Shown: one piece after another, positions 25,350 to 34,256 of the stretch
How positions within the stretch are numbered: the stretch's first letter is position 1
Layout of the letters: each line of letters begins with the position of its first letter
NCBI RefSeq assembly: GCF_002160985.1
Contig: NZ_NFLQ01000025.1
Coordinates: 1 to 38,828, forward strand
Source of the DNA: Lachnoclostridium sp. An118
Lineage (GTDB): Bacteria; Bacillota; Clostridia; Lachnospirales; Lachnospiraceae
Reading direction: 5' to 3'
Length of the DNA stretch: 38,828 nt
Notes under the pieces: model-generated
Database searches by the model: none
Told to the model about the DNA's origin: nothing
The model's input: only the letters and a program-made list of their open reading frames with translations
Program-made: the position numbers and the translations under genes

Positions 25350-25752
25350 GGTTCTTCTAAATAAACTGGTGACAAAGGGGCGCAAAGCCGTGTAAATGCG
25401 GGAAGGTTGAGATTTTTGAGATGGATACTTCTTAAAAAGCGTATAGTAAACAGACCTGACAGTTGATACCTTCAAAAATCAGGTGGAAATGAGGTTCTTC
25501 TAAATAACCTGGTGACAAAGAGGCGAAAAGCCTTATAAATATTGAAAGAATGAGGATTTTGAGATGGATACTTCTTAAAAAAGCGTATAGTAAACAGACC
25601 TGACAGGAGATACGCTCAAAAATCAGGCAAAAATGAGACTATTCATAACTGCATAGATTATCAAAAGATGGACTACAGGAGGCTCTAACAGGCCTTTTTT
25701 TGGTGGGATTTTTTATGTATCACCTCCAGAGTCGGGACTATAATGGCTCTGA

Positions 25753-26085
25753 TCAGAGCAGTCCATGCTCTTTCAGGATGTGCTCGTAGTCATCACACAG
25801 GCCCTGGAGATAGCTGATATCCACACGGAGATCCGTGATCAGATCTTTCAAATCTTCACAGCGTTCTTTTAGGCGTGTCACAGGCTCCGGGATGGTCACA
25901 TCCAGTCTGCCGCTTGCATAGGATTGGCAGTACATGCAGACCATGTCCTCGAGGACGGATGCCGTGTTGAAATCCTCATAGGGCTCGTCCTCAAAGTGGA
26001 CGAGTAGCCAGTCTTCCAGTTCGCGAGGGAGAGATAGCTGATTCTTATGTGCGCAGCGGCGCAGGAAATTTCTATCGGGGATCAT
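25753..26085 (-). CDS. ISL3-associated accessory protein, function unknown (copy B)
   Basis: This 110-aa protein is the counterpart of the one at 11436, with the same length, the same start (MIPDRNFLRRCAHKN) and the same Asp- and Leu-rich C-terminal helix. It differs at scattered positions (for example KNQLSLPRELEDW against KNNLNLPQELEDW). The differences are mostly conservative, which suggests that selection keeps the protein. The ATG overlaps the transposase stop. Confidence 0.75.
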   Translation of the reverse strand: MIPDRNFLRRCAHKNQLSLPRELEDWLLVHFEDEPYEDFNTASVLEDMVCMYCQSYASGRLDVTIPEPVTRLKERCEDLKDLITDLRVDISYLQGLCDDYEHILKEHGLL

Positions 26086-27398
26086 AAGCGTATCTCCTTT
26101 CCGTTCCTGGCATCCTCAAGGACAGACAAAGGATCCTTGGAGAGCCTGAGCTTTCCGCAAGTAAGAAGGATCCGTTTGCGGAAGCCTTCAAAGCTGTGCA
26201 GGCCGAAGGCCACCCGCTTCAGGACTTTGACCTTGTTGTTCAGCCCTTCACTGAGGCCGTTGGATTTCCCGTACTTCCAGCTGTTCTGGATGTAACCCCG
26301 CCAGTGGCGGATGGTGCAGGCGGCGGAGTGGATCTCCTCCACATTGGAGGCGGTATACTGTTTGATCCATTCTGTCAGCTCCTCGTACTGGACAGAGTAA
26401 GGCCAGGAAGCAAGGATATCATGGAAGAACTGGAGGGCGTCATAAGCTTCCAGAAGATCCGGAGCCACGTCAAAGGCATCCTGGAGGCGCTGCTTGTTGT
26501 CGTTAAAACGAGTGCCCCAGTATTTTACCTGGTTATCTTCTCTGGTCTTCAGTAGGCGCATGATACCTTTTAGCTTTTTCAGGCTCTCCGTGTCCCCGGA
26601 ATCCTGAAACTGGCGCTGATAGCGGAGCCGGACATCATCCACCATTTCACCCAGACGTTTGACGACGTGGAAGGGATCGATACAGATCCTGGCGTCAGGG
26701 AAGTTCTTCCTGGAGACAGAGACAAATCCGTTGCTCATGTCACAGCAGAAGTATTTCACCCGTTTCCTCTGCTCTAAAGAGAACTGGTGGAAGTACTTGT
26801 TCAGATAGACGCCGGAGATCTGGTCCAGGACGTCGATGACAGAGTGTGAGTCGCCGTCAGAGATGCCGCAGTGGTATTTATTGCGATACCACCGGTGAGA
26901 CTTGGAGCTCCATACACCACTGTTGCCTTTGAATTCATCAATGCAGAGGGTTTCAGGGAGTTTGGATGGCCTGCCGAAGTGGACGCACTCAAAGACTGAC
27001 TGGACAGTGCTCTGTGGGACGCGGTTCCGCCTTGCGATCTCGGAGAAAGAGAGAGGATGGATCAGGTCCAGGAGAATGGAGTCATAGAGAGCCTGTGTCA
27101 CGCGAAGAGAGGGATGGATCCAGTAGGGAGTCTCGTAGAAAGAGGAGAGACAGTCCTTGCACAGGAGCCTGCGCTTGTGGAAGGAGACGACGGTACCGCG
27201 ATGATTACAGGGGATGTGCCTGACGGTCTGTATGGTACCGGAGTCTTTGATGACACAGTCATTAGAACCGCAATGGGGACACAGTCTCTGACTGGCTATA
27301 GGTACATCGAGAGTGATGAGATCGTAGTCCTTGAGGACCTGGATGCTTTTGATAGTTGCTTCCTGTGGCAGTTTTGCCAGATAATTACTTGTTTTCAT
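26082..27398 (-). CDS. ISL3-family transposase (copy B)
   Basis: This 438-aa protein is collinear with the copy A transposase: zinc motif CPHCGSNDC, helix-turn-helix FSEIARRNRVPQSTVQSVF, and DDE residues in LCIDEFKGNSG, ICIDPFHVVKRL and SEGLNNKVKVLKR. Substitutions relative to copy A cluster in the middle of the protein (for example KLKGIMRLLKTREDNQVKYWG). The frame is intact. AAGGAGGT is on the minus strand just before the start (about 27411-27418). Confidence 0.92.
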   Translation of the reverse strand: MKTSNYLAKLPQEATIKSIQVLKDYDLITLDVPIASQRLCPHCGSNDCVIKDSGTIQTVRHIPCNHRGTVVSFHKRRLLCKDCLSSFYETPYWIHPSLRVTQALYDSILLDLIHPLSFSEIARRNRVPQSTVQSVFECVHFGRPSKLPETLCIDEFKGNSGVWSSKSHRWYRNKYHCGISDGDSHSVIDVLDQISGVYLNKYFHQFSLEQRKRVKYFCCDMSNGFVSVSRKNFPDARICIDPFHVVKRLGEMVDDVRLRYQRQFQDSGDTESLKKLKGIMRLLKTREDNQVKYWGTRFNDNKQRLQDAFDVAPDLLEAYDALQFFHDILASWPYSVQYEELTEWIKQYTASNVEEIHSAACTIRHWRGYIQNSWKYGKSNGLSEGLNNKVKVLKRVAFGLHSFEGFRKRILLTCGKLRLSKDPLSVLEDARNGKEIRL

Positions 27399-27839
27399 AG
27401 CTGCTTTAGCTACCTCCTTTGAAATGTATTATTGGTCCAACAAGATAATAACAAAATGTAGTTTAAAGCAGCTATAAGAGCAAGTAATATTGGAGAAAGG
27501 CTACGGAATTAACTGGTGAAGCTTTAAGGGAAACTGGTGACAGGAATAGACGACACCGGGAAACTGAGAAGAGCTTCGGGAAAAGCTGGTGACCACCAGG
27601 AAACTGAGAAGTTTTAGGGTGACACCAGGAAAGAGAGAAGCTCTTCTAAATAAGCCGGTGAAACTTTAAAGAACACCGGGGATTTGAGGAGAAACACCAG
27701 AAAAAGGTGAAGAACCGGAAATGAGACTATTAATAACTGCATAAATTAGCAATGATGGATTACAAGGGGCTTTAACAGGCCTTTTTTTGGTGGGATTTTT
27801 TATATATTACCTCCAGAGTTTAGACTATGGTAGCCCTGA
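27399..27839. repeat. Non-coding right end of ISL3 copy B with repeat array, then copy C left segment
   Basis: From 27399 to 27716 is the gene-free right arm of copy B, with about eight CTGGTG, CCGGTG or CACCAG units in both orientations. It includes TCTTCTAAATAAGCCGGTG near 27643, which resembles the left terminal repeat. After the target repeat at 27717-27724, copy C sequence resumes up to its damaged accessory gene. I see no additional gene. Confidence 0.55.
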
Positions 27840-28172
27840 TCAGAGCAGGTCATGCTCTTTCAGGATGCGCGCGTAGTCATTACACAGGCCCTAGAAATAA
27901 CTGATATCCACACGGAGATCCGTGATCAGATTCTTCAGATCTTCACAGCGCTCCCTTAAGCGTGTCATGGGATCTGGGATGGTCACATCCAGTCAGCCGC
28001 CCGCATAGGCTTGGCAGTACATGCAGACTATGTCCTCCAGGACGGAAGCCGTGTTGAAATCCTCATAGGGTTCGTCCTCAAAGTGGACGAGGAGCCAGTC
28101 TTCCAGTTCACGAGGAAGAGACAGATAATTCTTATGTGCGCAGCGGCGCAGGAAATTTCTATTGGGGATCAT
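27840..28172 (-). pseudogene. Decayed ISL3 accessory gene (copy C)
   Basis: This is the counterpart of the 110-aa gene in copies A and B. It begins MIPNRNFLRRCAHKN and remains collinear, but has an in-frame TGA where the others have an Arg codon (YAGG-stop-LDVTIPDP). It has a second in-frame TAG where the others read Gln in SYLQGLCDDY. It is not expressed as a full protein. Confidence 0.8.
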
Positions 28173-29492
28173 AAGCGTATCTCCTTTCCGTTCTTGGCAT
28201 CCTCAAGGACAGACAAAGGATCCTTGAAGAGCCTGAGCCTTCCGCAGGTAAGAAGGATCCGTTTGCGGAAGCCTTCGAAGCTGTGCAGGCCAAAGGCCAC
28301 TCTCTTCAGGACCTTGACCTTGTTGTTCAGGCCCTCACTGAGGCCGTTGGATTTCCCGTACTTCCAGTTGTTCTGGATGTAGCCCCGCCAGTGGCGGATG
28401 GTGCAGGCGGCGGAGTGGATTTCCTCTACCTCGGAAGCGGTATACTGTTTGATCCATTCTGTCAGCTCCTCGTATTGGACAAAGTAGGGACAGGAAGCAA
28501 GGATATCATGGAAGAACTGGAGGGAGTCATAGGCTTCCAGGAGATCAGGAGCTACGTCAAAGGCATCCTGGAGGCGCTGCGTGTTTTCGCTAAAACGAGT
28601 GACCCAGTATTTATTTTACCTGGTTATCTTCTCTGGTCTTCAGTAGGCGCATGATACCTTTTAGTTTTTTCAGGCTCTCTGTGTCCCCGGCGTCCTGAAA
28701 CTGGTGCCGATAGCGGAGCCGGACATCATCCACCATGTCACCCAGACGTTTGACGACGTGGAAGGGATCGATATAGATCCTGGCGTTAGGGAAGTTCTTT
28801 CTGGAGACAGAGACAAAACCGTTGCTCATGTCACAGCAAAAGTATTTCACCCGTTTCCTCTGATCTAAAGAGAACTGGTGGAAGTACTTGTTCAGATAGA
28901 CGCCGGAGATCTGGTCCAGGACATCGATGACGGAATAGGAGTCACCATCAGACAGAGTACAGTGATATTTGTTGCGATACCAGCGGTGATGCGTGGAACT
29001 CCATATACCGCTGTTTCCCTTGAATTCGTCAATATAGATGGTCTCAGGGAGTTTGGATGGTCTGCCGAAGCGGATGGACTGAAAGACAGACTGGATGGTG
29101 CTCTGGGGGACATGGTTCCTCCTTGCAACCTCAGAAAAAGAGAGAGGCTGTATCAGATCCAGGAGAATGGAGTCATAGAGAGCCTACGTCATACGTAGGG
29201 AAGGATAGATCCAGTAGGGAGTTTCATAGAAAGAGGAGTGACAGTCCTTGCACAGGAGCCTGCGCTTATGGAAGGAGACAACGGTACCGCGATGATCACA
29301 GGAGATGTGCCTGACGGCCTGTATGGTACCGGAGTCTTTGATGACACAGTCATTAGAACCACAATGAGAACACCGTCTCTGACTGGCTATAGGTGGTACA
29401 TCGAGAGTGATGAGATCGTAGCCCTTAAGGACCTGGATGCTTTTGATAGTTGCTTCCTGTGGCAGTTTTGCCAGATAGTTGGATGTTTTCAT
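28169..29492 (-). pseudogene. Decayed ISL3-family transposase (copy C)
   Basis: Translation from the ATG at 29490-29492 matches copies A and B up to PSLRMT, then meets a TAG where they have Gln. The frame continues after that stop through the DDE region. Near 28611-28620 it is broken by a 4-base insertion (TATTTATTTTACC where copy B has TATTTTACC), and the last third is in another frame. One extra codon is also inserted near residue 33 (DVPPIASQ). Two independent lesions make this a clear pseudogene. Confidence 0.85.
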
Positions 29493-29675
29493 AGTTGTTT
29501 CAGAGCTCCTTTAAAATGATGTTTTAGTATCAGACCAATCATAACACTGGAAGTTTGGAGCAACTATGGAGGCATCTAATACAGCAAAAAGTTATGGGAA
29601 GCTCCAAAGATAACTGGTGGAACTGTAAGAAACACCGGGGATTTGAGGAGAAACACCAGAAAAAAGTGAAGAGCC

Positions 29676-30117
29676 GATATGTCCAGATCACGTTCATATG
29701 CTGGTAGAAATTCCGCCAAGCATGAGTGTATCGTATTTGGTAGGGTATCTGAAAGGGAAAAGTACACTAATGATATTCGAGCGGCATGCCAATTTGAAAT
29801 ATAAATATGGGAACCGACATTTCTGGTGCAGAGGATACTACGTAGATACGGTAGGGAAAATGCGAAGAAAATAGAGGAATATATAGCTAATCAGCTACAG
29901 GAAGATCTGGAATATGATTAAATGATACTGAAAGAGTATATAGACCCGTTCACGGGTGAGCCAGTAAAGCAAAACAGATAAGAAGAGCCCTTTAGGGCTC
30001 AAGTAAGGAAATGATGTTGCGATTGGGAACCAAATCGATGAGTCTTTAGACTCCAGTGCCGGTAAAAGACCCTTATAGAGTCAAAGCAAGCCACCGGCTA
30101 AGCCGGTGGTCTTGACA
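29676..30117 (+). mobile_element. IS200-type element remnant (3' half), truncated by ISL3 copy C
   Basis: The segment begins in the middle of a tnpA reading frame at the copy C boundary. It ends with the structured 3' end usual for IS200/IS605 elements: GAGCCC-TTTA-GGGCTC at 29985-30000, GAGTC-TTTA-GACTC near 30039-30052, and CCACCGGCT-A-AGCCGGTGG at 30091-30109 just before the end. The 5' half of the element is not found on the other side of copy C. Confidence 0.78.
29680..29981 (+). pseudogene. tnpA: IS200-family transposase TnpA, truncated and frameshifted
   Basis: The reading starts CPDHVHMLVEIPPSMSVSYL, which includes the HUH motif (His-Val-His) of Y1 transposases. It continues through KGKSTLMIFERHANLKYKYG and NRHFWCRGYYVDTVG. 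A single-base loss near 29857 shifts the frame. The next frame gives NAKKIEEYIANQLQED, with the usual position of the catalytic Tyr in EEYI. An in-frame TAA then stands where a Gln codon is expected before MILKEYIDPFTGEP. The N-terminal half is absent. Confidence 0.8.
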
Positions 30118-30199
30118 ATCAACTCTAATATTGTTTAGCGATTGTATTTAGTTTTAGAGTAAAAATTATTTTAAAATATAAAAATGGAAAGGATATATT

Positions 30200-31171
30200 A
30201 TGCAAGGATGTAACATTTTAGTAACAGCAATAGGATCATTTTCGGCAGATGCTGTAATAACGACATTACAACAACATAATTATAAAGTAATAGGCACGAA
30301 TATATATCCAAAGGAATGGATTGCAAATGCAATAGTCGTTGATTGTTTCTATCAAGTACCATTAGCAAGTGAAGAAAAAGAATATATTAATACGATGCTT
30401 GATATTTGTAAGAAAGAATGTGTTAGTTATATATTCCCATTAACTGATGTAGAGATTGATGTATTTAATAAATATAGAAAAGTATTTGAGGATATTGGCG
30501 TTGTTTTGTGTATGTCATCTTATGAGACTATTATAACTTGCAGAGATAAACGCAAAGCTAGTGATATATTGAAAGATATACCAGGAATTCATGTAATTCC
30601 CGAATACCGAGAAGAAGATATAAAAAATGAATCAATAAAATTTCCTGTTATTTGTAAAAAGATAGATGGGAGAAGTAGCCAAGGGTTAAAAAAAATTAAT
30701 GATGCCAAGGAACTTTCCTTATTTATTGATAATAATGAGTTGGATATGTATGTTATACAGCCATTTTTAAAAGGAGATATTCTTACTGTAGATGTAGTCA
30801 GGGATGCGGAGAGAAAAAATTGTGTAGCAATCCCAAGACGAGAATTATTACGAACATTAAACGGAGCAGGTACTTCTGTGCATATAATTAGAGATTCAGA
30901 GTTGGAGTCACTATGTGAAAAAATAGCAGAACAGTTAGATATTAACGGTTGTGTTAATTTTGAATTTATTGAAACGGACGAGAAAAAATATTTTTTGGAA
31001 TGTAATCCTAGATTTTCTGGGGGAGTAATGTTTACCTGTATGTCAGGGTATGATTGTATTTTGAATCATCTTCGCTGTTTTCAGGGGAAGGAAATTGCTA
31101 GAAAAGGGAATATTGTTCTGCAATATATTGCAAGAAAGTACAAAGAATGTGTCACGCGTATTGAAAGCTAA
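30200..31171 (+). CDS. ATP-grasp family ligase
   Basis: This 323-aa protein begins CNILVTAIGSFSADAVI, a pre-ATP-grasp Rossmann domain. The ATP-binding region has FPVICKKIDGRSSQGL (about 153-168). The metal- and ATP-binding block is INGCVNFEFIETDEKKYFLECNPRFSGGV, quoted here only as landmarks at about 253-281, with Glu and Asn as ligands. It resembles CarB-like enzymes found in sugar-tailoring clusters, which join a carboxylic acid to an amine. The next genes encode a formyltransferase and an aminotransferase, so an amino sugar is a plausible acceptor. GGAAAGGA lies in front of the start. Confidence 0.82.
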   Translation: MQGCNILVTAIGSFSADAVITTLQQHNYKVIGTNIYPKEWIANAIVVDCFYQVPLASEEKEYINTMLDICKKECVSYIFPLTDVEIDVFNKYRKVFEDIGVVLCMSSYETIITCRDKRKASDILKDIPGIHVIPEYREEDIKNESIKFPVICKKIDGRSSQGLKKINDAKELSLFIDNNELDMYVIQPFLKGDILTVDVVRDAERKNCVAIPRRELLRTLNGAGTSVHIIRDSELESLCEKIAEQLDINGCVNFEFIETDEKKYFLECNPRFSGGVMFTCMSGYDCILNHLRCFQGKEIARKGNIVLQYIARKYKECVTRIES

Positions 31172-31195
31172 CATTATATGAGGAGGATACATAAA

Positions 31196-31894
31196 ATGAA
31201 TACTATACATTTTATCGGCGTTTCAGACGGATTAAAACCGTTTTATATTTTAGAAGAACTTTTTCAACATAAAACAAGTTTGGAAGGGAAAAAGATATAC
31301 TTTATTACAGATACAAAACAAAATGATGGGAAAACAGAAAAGTTTTGTCAAGAGCACAATATCACAGTATTAAAGTTAGAAATGGATTGCTTAGTGAATG
31401 ATACGGAGCTAATTCATCAGACTAATCCTGAAATTCTAATTTCCATAGGGTGGAGTAAAATTATACCGGAAGCTTTTTTGAAATTATTTAGATATGCGAT
31501 TAATTGTCATGGAGGACTTTTACCTGACTATAGAGGGAACAATGTTTATATGCATAACTATGCAAATCTCTCTTCGCATTATGGTGTGACAATCCATTAT
31601 ATGAATAGTAGATTTGATGATGGTAATATCATACTCCAAGCAAGAGCAAAACTTTTTTTAGAGGAGTCACCTTTAATTATTCATAGACGTATCTGTGAAA
31701 TGACAGCGTTAATTTTGCCAGAAGCAATACATTTAGTTGAAAGTGGATATTTGGGAGAACCACAGAAGGGGATGGCAAGATATTTCTATAAAATAGATAG
31801 GCTTGCGATGGAGAATTTACGACAAAAAAACATTGAGAATCTTCGAGCAGGAAAGCCTTTGGAGATTGCCAAATGCAAAGAATGGAAACTATAA
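31196..31894 (+). CDS. Sugar N-formyltransferase (formyl transferase N-domain family)
   Basis: This 232-aa protein has the family core. INCHGGLLPDYRGNN supplies catalytic Asn about 103 and His about 105, and RFDDGNIILQ supplies Asp about 141, the Asn-His-Asp triad of ArnA, Fmt and VioF/WlaRD-type enzymes. These move a formyl group from N10-formyl-tetrahydrofolate to an amino sugar. ATG 31196 follows GAGGAGG; an in-frame ATG at 31178 precedes that site. The C-terminal 45 residues are helical and basic. It is followed closely by a DegT aminotransferase that could make its amino-sugar substrate. Confidence 0.85.
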   Translation: MNTIHFIGVSDGLKPFYILEELFQHKTSLEGKKIYFITDTKQNDGKTEKFCQEHNITVLKLEMDCLVNDTELIHQTNPEILISIGWSKIIPEAFLKLFRYAINCHGGLLPDYRGNNVYMHNYANLSSHYGVTIHYMNSRFDDGNIILQARAKLFLEESPLIIHRRICEMTALILPEAIHLVESGYLGEPQKGMARYFYKIDRLAMENLRQKNIENLRAGKPLEIAKCKEWKL

Positions 31895-31925
31895 ATATCT
31901 AGTTTCAAAGGAGGAAAAGTACATT

Positions 31926-33032
31926 ATGAACGATATTCTTGTTACTCGGTCCTCTATGCCAGAAATTGAAGAATATATGGATGAAATTTCCGATATGTGG
32001 GAATCGCACTGGCTGACAAATATGGGACCTAAACATAAGCGTTTCCAGGAAGAATTGAAACAATATATGGGAGTTGAAAACATAGATCTTTTGACAAACG
32101 GCCATATGGCGTTGGAATTGACACTCCAGGCAATGAATCTGCAAGGAGAAGTGATTACAACGCCATTTACTTTTGCCTCAACGACCCATGCAATTGTTAG
32201 AAATGGCCTGACACCTGTCTTTTGCGACATTGATCCGATTACATATACTATGGATACCAGTAAGCTGGAAGAATTGGTCACAGATCGGACATGTGCAATA
32301 CTGCCAGTACATGTCTATGGTAACATTTGCAATATAGAGGAGATAGAACGGATTGCCCATAAGTATGAATTAAAAGTTATATACGATGCGGCACATACTT
32401 TTGGAGAAACATATAAAGGACAGGGAGTTGGATCTTTCGGGGATGCCTCATGTTTTAGTTTTCATGCAACAAAGGTATTTAACAGTATAGAAGGCGGGGC
32501 GGTATGTTTCAAGGATAAGCATCTGGGAGAGAGCCTGTATGAATTAAAGAATTTTGGCATTCATGGCCCGGAGGAGGTAAGTGCTGTGGGTGCAAATGCA
32601 AAGATGAATGAATTCTGTGCAGCCATGGGATTGTGTAATCTTCGCCATGTAGATGAGGAAATTGCAAAGAGGAAGAATGTGGTAGAGCGCTATCGCAGCC
32701 ATCTGAAAGAAGTAGATGGAATTCAGTTGAATGCAGAGCAAAAAGATGTCAAAGCAAACTATGCATATTTTCCAGTCGTTTTTGAGGAAGAACAGTTTGG
32801 AGCCAGCCGTACGGAAGTGTTTGATGCTTTGGCAGAAAATGGCATAGGAGCAAGGAAGTATTTTTATCCTTTGACAAACACTTTTTCAGCCTTTCATGGA
32901 CAGTTTGACGTGCTGGAGACTCCTGTTGCGTTGCATATCAGCAAGAGAGTATTGACCTTGCCTCTGTATGCGGATCTTGATTTGGAAGATGTAGATAGAA
33001 TCTGTGAGATTATTTTGCAATGTAAATGTTAA
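31926..33032 (+). CDS. Sugar-nucleotide aminotransferase, DegT/DnrJ/EryC1/StrS family
   Basis: This 368-aa PLP enzyme has VIYDAAHTFG (Asp about 154) and SFHATKVFNSIEGG with the Schiff-base Lys about 183. TNGHMALELTL binds the phosphate. SFHATK is the pattern of VioA, QdtB, FdtB and WecE-type enzymes acting on 4-keto or 3-keto-6-deoxy sugars. No 3,4-ketoisomerase is present in the window, so a 4-amino sugar is more likely. AAGGAGG at 31908-31914 supports ATG 31926. A longer in-frame reading from 31803 overlaps the formyltransferase and is rejected. The G+C content is higher than in the two genes before it. Confidence 0.86.
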   Translation: MNDILVTRSSMPEIEEYMDEISDMWESHWLTNMGPKHKRFQEELKQYMGVENIDLLTNGHMALELTLQAMNLQGEVITTPFTFASTTHAIVRNGLTPVFCDIDPITYTMDTSKLEELVTDRTCAILPVHVYGNICNIEEIERIAHKYELKVIYDAAHTFGETYKGQGVGSFGDASCFSFHATKVFNSIEGGAVCFKDKHLGESLYELKNFGIHGPEEVSAVGANAKMNEFCAAMGLCNLRHVDEEIAKRKNVVERYRSHLKEVDGIQLNAEQKDVKANYAYFPVVFEEEQFGASRTEVFDALAENGIGARKYFYPLTNTFSAFHGQFDVLETPVALHISKRVLTLPLYADLDLEDVDRICEIILQCKC

Positions 33033-33065
33033 CGAAGAAACATTATCATAAGAGGGACTGGAAAT

Positions 33066-34233
33066 ATGGAAAGTAATTTAACGTCTGAGGATAGGAATAT
33101 ACAGGGGGGGGGGTAAAAATGAGGTCAGGGATTCTAATATTGAATTATTCCGTATAATAACAATGCTTGCTATTGTGGCCCACCATTATGTAGTTAATTC
33201 CGGATTGACAGCGACCGCCGGGCCGATTTATGCAAATCCACTGTCTATACCATCGATTTTCCTGCTTTTGTTTGGTGCGTGGGGAAAAATTGGCATTAAT
33301 TGTTTTGTTTTTATTACTGGATATTTTTTATGCAAATCACATGTCACCGCAAAAAAATTTGTAAAATTACTCTTTGAAGTGATGTTTTATCGTATTGTGA
33401 TATATATGATTTTTTACATATCCGGCTATACTCCTGTTACGCTTTCAACGATGGTTGAAGCATTTTTGCCTGTGACAGCAATTGCTCAGAATTTTACTGG
33501 GACATATCTGATATTCTTTCTGTGCATCCCGTTTCTAAATGTATTGATTCATAATTTAAGGGAAACGCAGCATGTTTATCTAGTGCTATTGTCTTGCTTT
33601 ATTTATGTGTTTTTCGGGACGGTGAAAGTATTACCAGTGACAATGAATTATGTTTCTTGGTATATAGTGCTTTATTTTATAGCATCTTATATCCGTTTAT
33701 ACCCTAAAAAGATTTTTGAAAGTCGGGTAGTCTGGGGATGGATGACAGTGGCTTCTTTGGTGCTGGCGGCGGTGTCAGTTATTGCCTGTGCATGGCTTGG
33801 GACAGTTATAGGAAGAAACATGGCTTATTTTTTTGTTACAGATTCAAATACGTTCCTTGCGGTGCTTACAGGAGTGAGTGCTTTTTTGTTTTTTAAGAAT
33901 ATCAAATTAAGATACAGTTGGCTAATTAATACAATTGCATCAACAACCTTTGGAGTTTTACTGATTCATGCAAATTCGGATGCGATGAGGAAATGGTTAT
34001 GGGATGATATCCTGAACAATGTGGGATTTTTTGATTCCGCCTGGCTTCCGGTTCATGCCGTGGGAAGCGTTATAGTGATTTTTGCTGTTTGTTCTGTAAT
34101 AGACTTGGTTAGGATAAAGTTGGTTGAACGTCCGTTTTTAGCTTGGTGGGATAAGCATGAAGAAAGATTGTCAAATAGTTATAAACGATTTGAGAGAAAA
34201 GTCTTTGAGAAAATGAATATTTCCATTAAGTGA
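33066..34233 (+). CDS. Membrane acyltransferase (acyltransferase-3 family), out of frame at a G10 tract
   Basis: From ATG 33066 (GAGGG nine bases upstream) the frame reads MESNLTSEDRNIQGGG and stops at TAA 33114-33116, just after ten G (33104-33113). The body of the protein is in another frame: NEVRDSNIELFRIIT, then MLAIVAHHYVVNSG from 33163. Removing one G joins the two exactly into a 388-aa protein whose N terminus is typical of acyltransferase-3 enzymes (RDSNIEL-RII then a His-containing helix). About ten membrane helices follow. In the ten-G state no ATG restores the missing helix start, so the gene reads as off. It follows the aminotransferase by 33 bases. Likely role: O- or N-acylation of the glycan. 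Confidence 0.85.
33104..33113 (+). repeat. Poly-G tract (10 G), candidate phase-variation switch
   Basis: Ten consecutive G lie 13 codons after the start of the acyltransferase gene. It is the longest homopolymer of G or C in the window, in an AT-rich gene. Tract lengths of 6, 9 or 12 keep the downstream frame open. The present length of 10 closes it within one codon. Slippage at such tracts is the standard basis of reversible phase variation. Confidence 0.8.
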
Positions 34234-34256
34234 TTGATCACTAATCCAGACACTTA

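Larger units (their letters stand above)
25493..27716 (-). mobile_element. ISL3-family insertion sequence, copy B (intact, inside copy C)
   Basis: This 2,224-bp element is bounded by the 8-bp direct repeat GGAAATGA (25485-25492 and 27717-27724), which is part of copy C sequence. The ends are GGTTCTTC on the left and GAAGAACC on the right, an 8-bp perfect inverted match, with CTGGTG matching again at positions 17-22. Both genes are open. Because it sits inside a dead relative it is the younger insertion. The right 300 bp contain the CTGGTG/CACCAG array. Confidence 0.88.
25350..29675 (-). mobile_element. ISL3-family insertion sequence, copy C, decayed and interrupted by copy B
   Basis: The left end GGTTCTTC is at 25350 and the left arm runs to 25492. 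The element resumes at 27725 with the same downstream sequence as copy A (ACTATTAATAACTGCAT) and ends in AGAGCC at 29675. It carries damaged versions of both IS genes. Its outer flanks are ATTATAAT on the left and GATATGTC on the right, which do not match, so no target duplication survives. The right flank is the middle of an IS200-type tnpA whose 5' half is absent on the left. Confidence 0.8.

Noticed and set aside
29676-30117. TnpB or guide-RNA (omega RNA) component of an IS605 element
   Set aside because: Only the tnpA 3' half and the terminal hairpins are present. No TnpB-like frame is found nearby.
33163-34233. Acyltransferase simply starting at ATG 33163
   Set aside because: No ribosome binding site precedes it, and it would cut into the first helix. 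The conserved RDSNIEL segment lies upstream in the same frame and connects to ATG 33066 if one G is removed.
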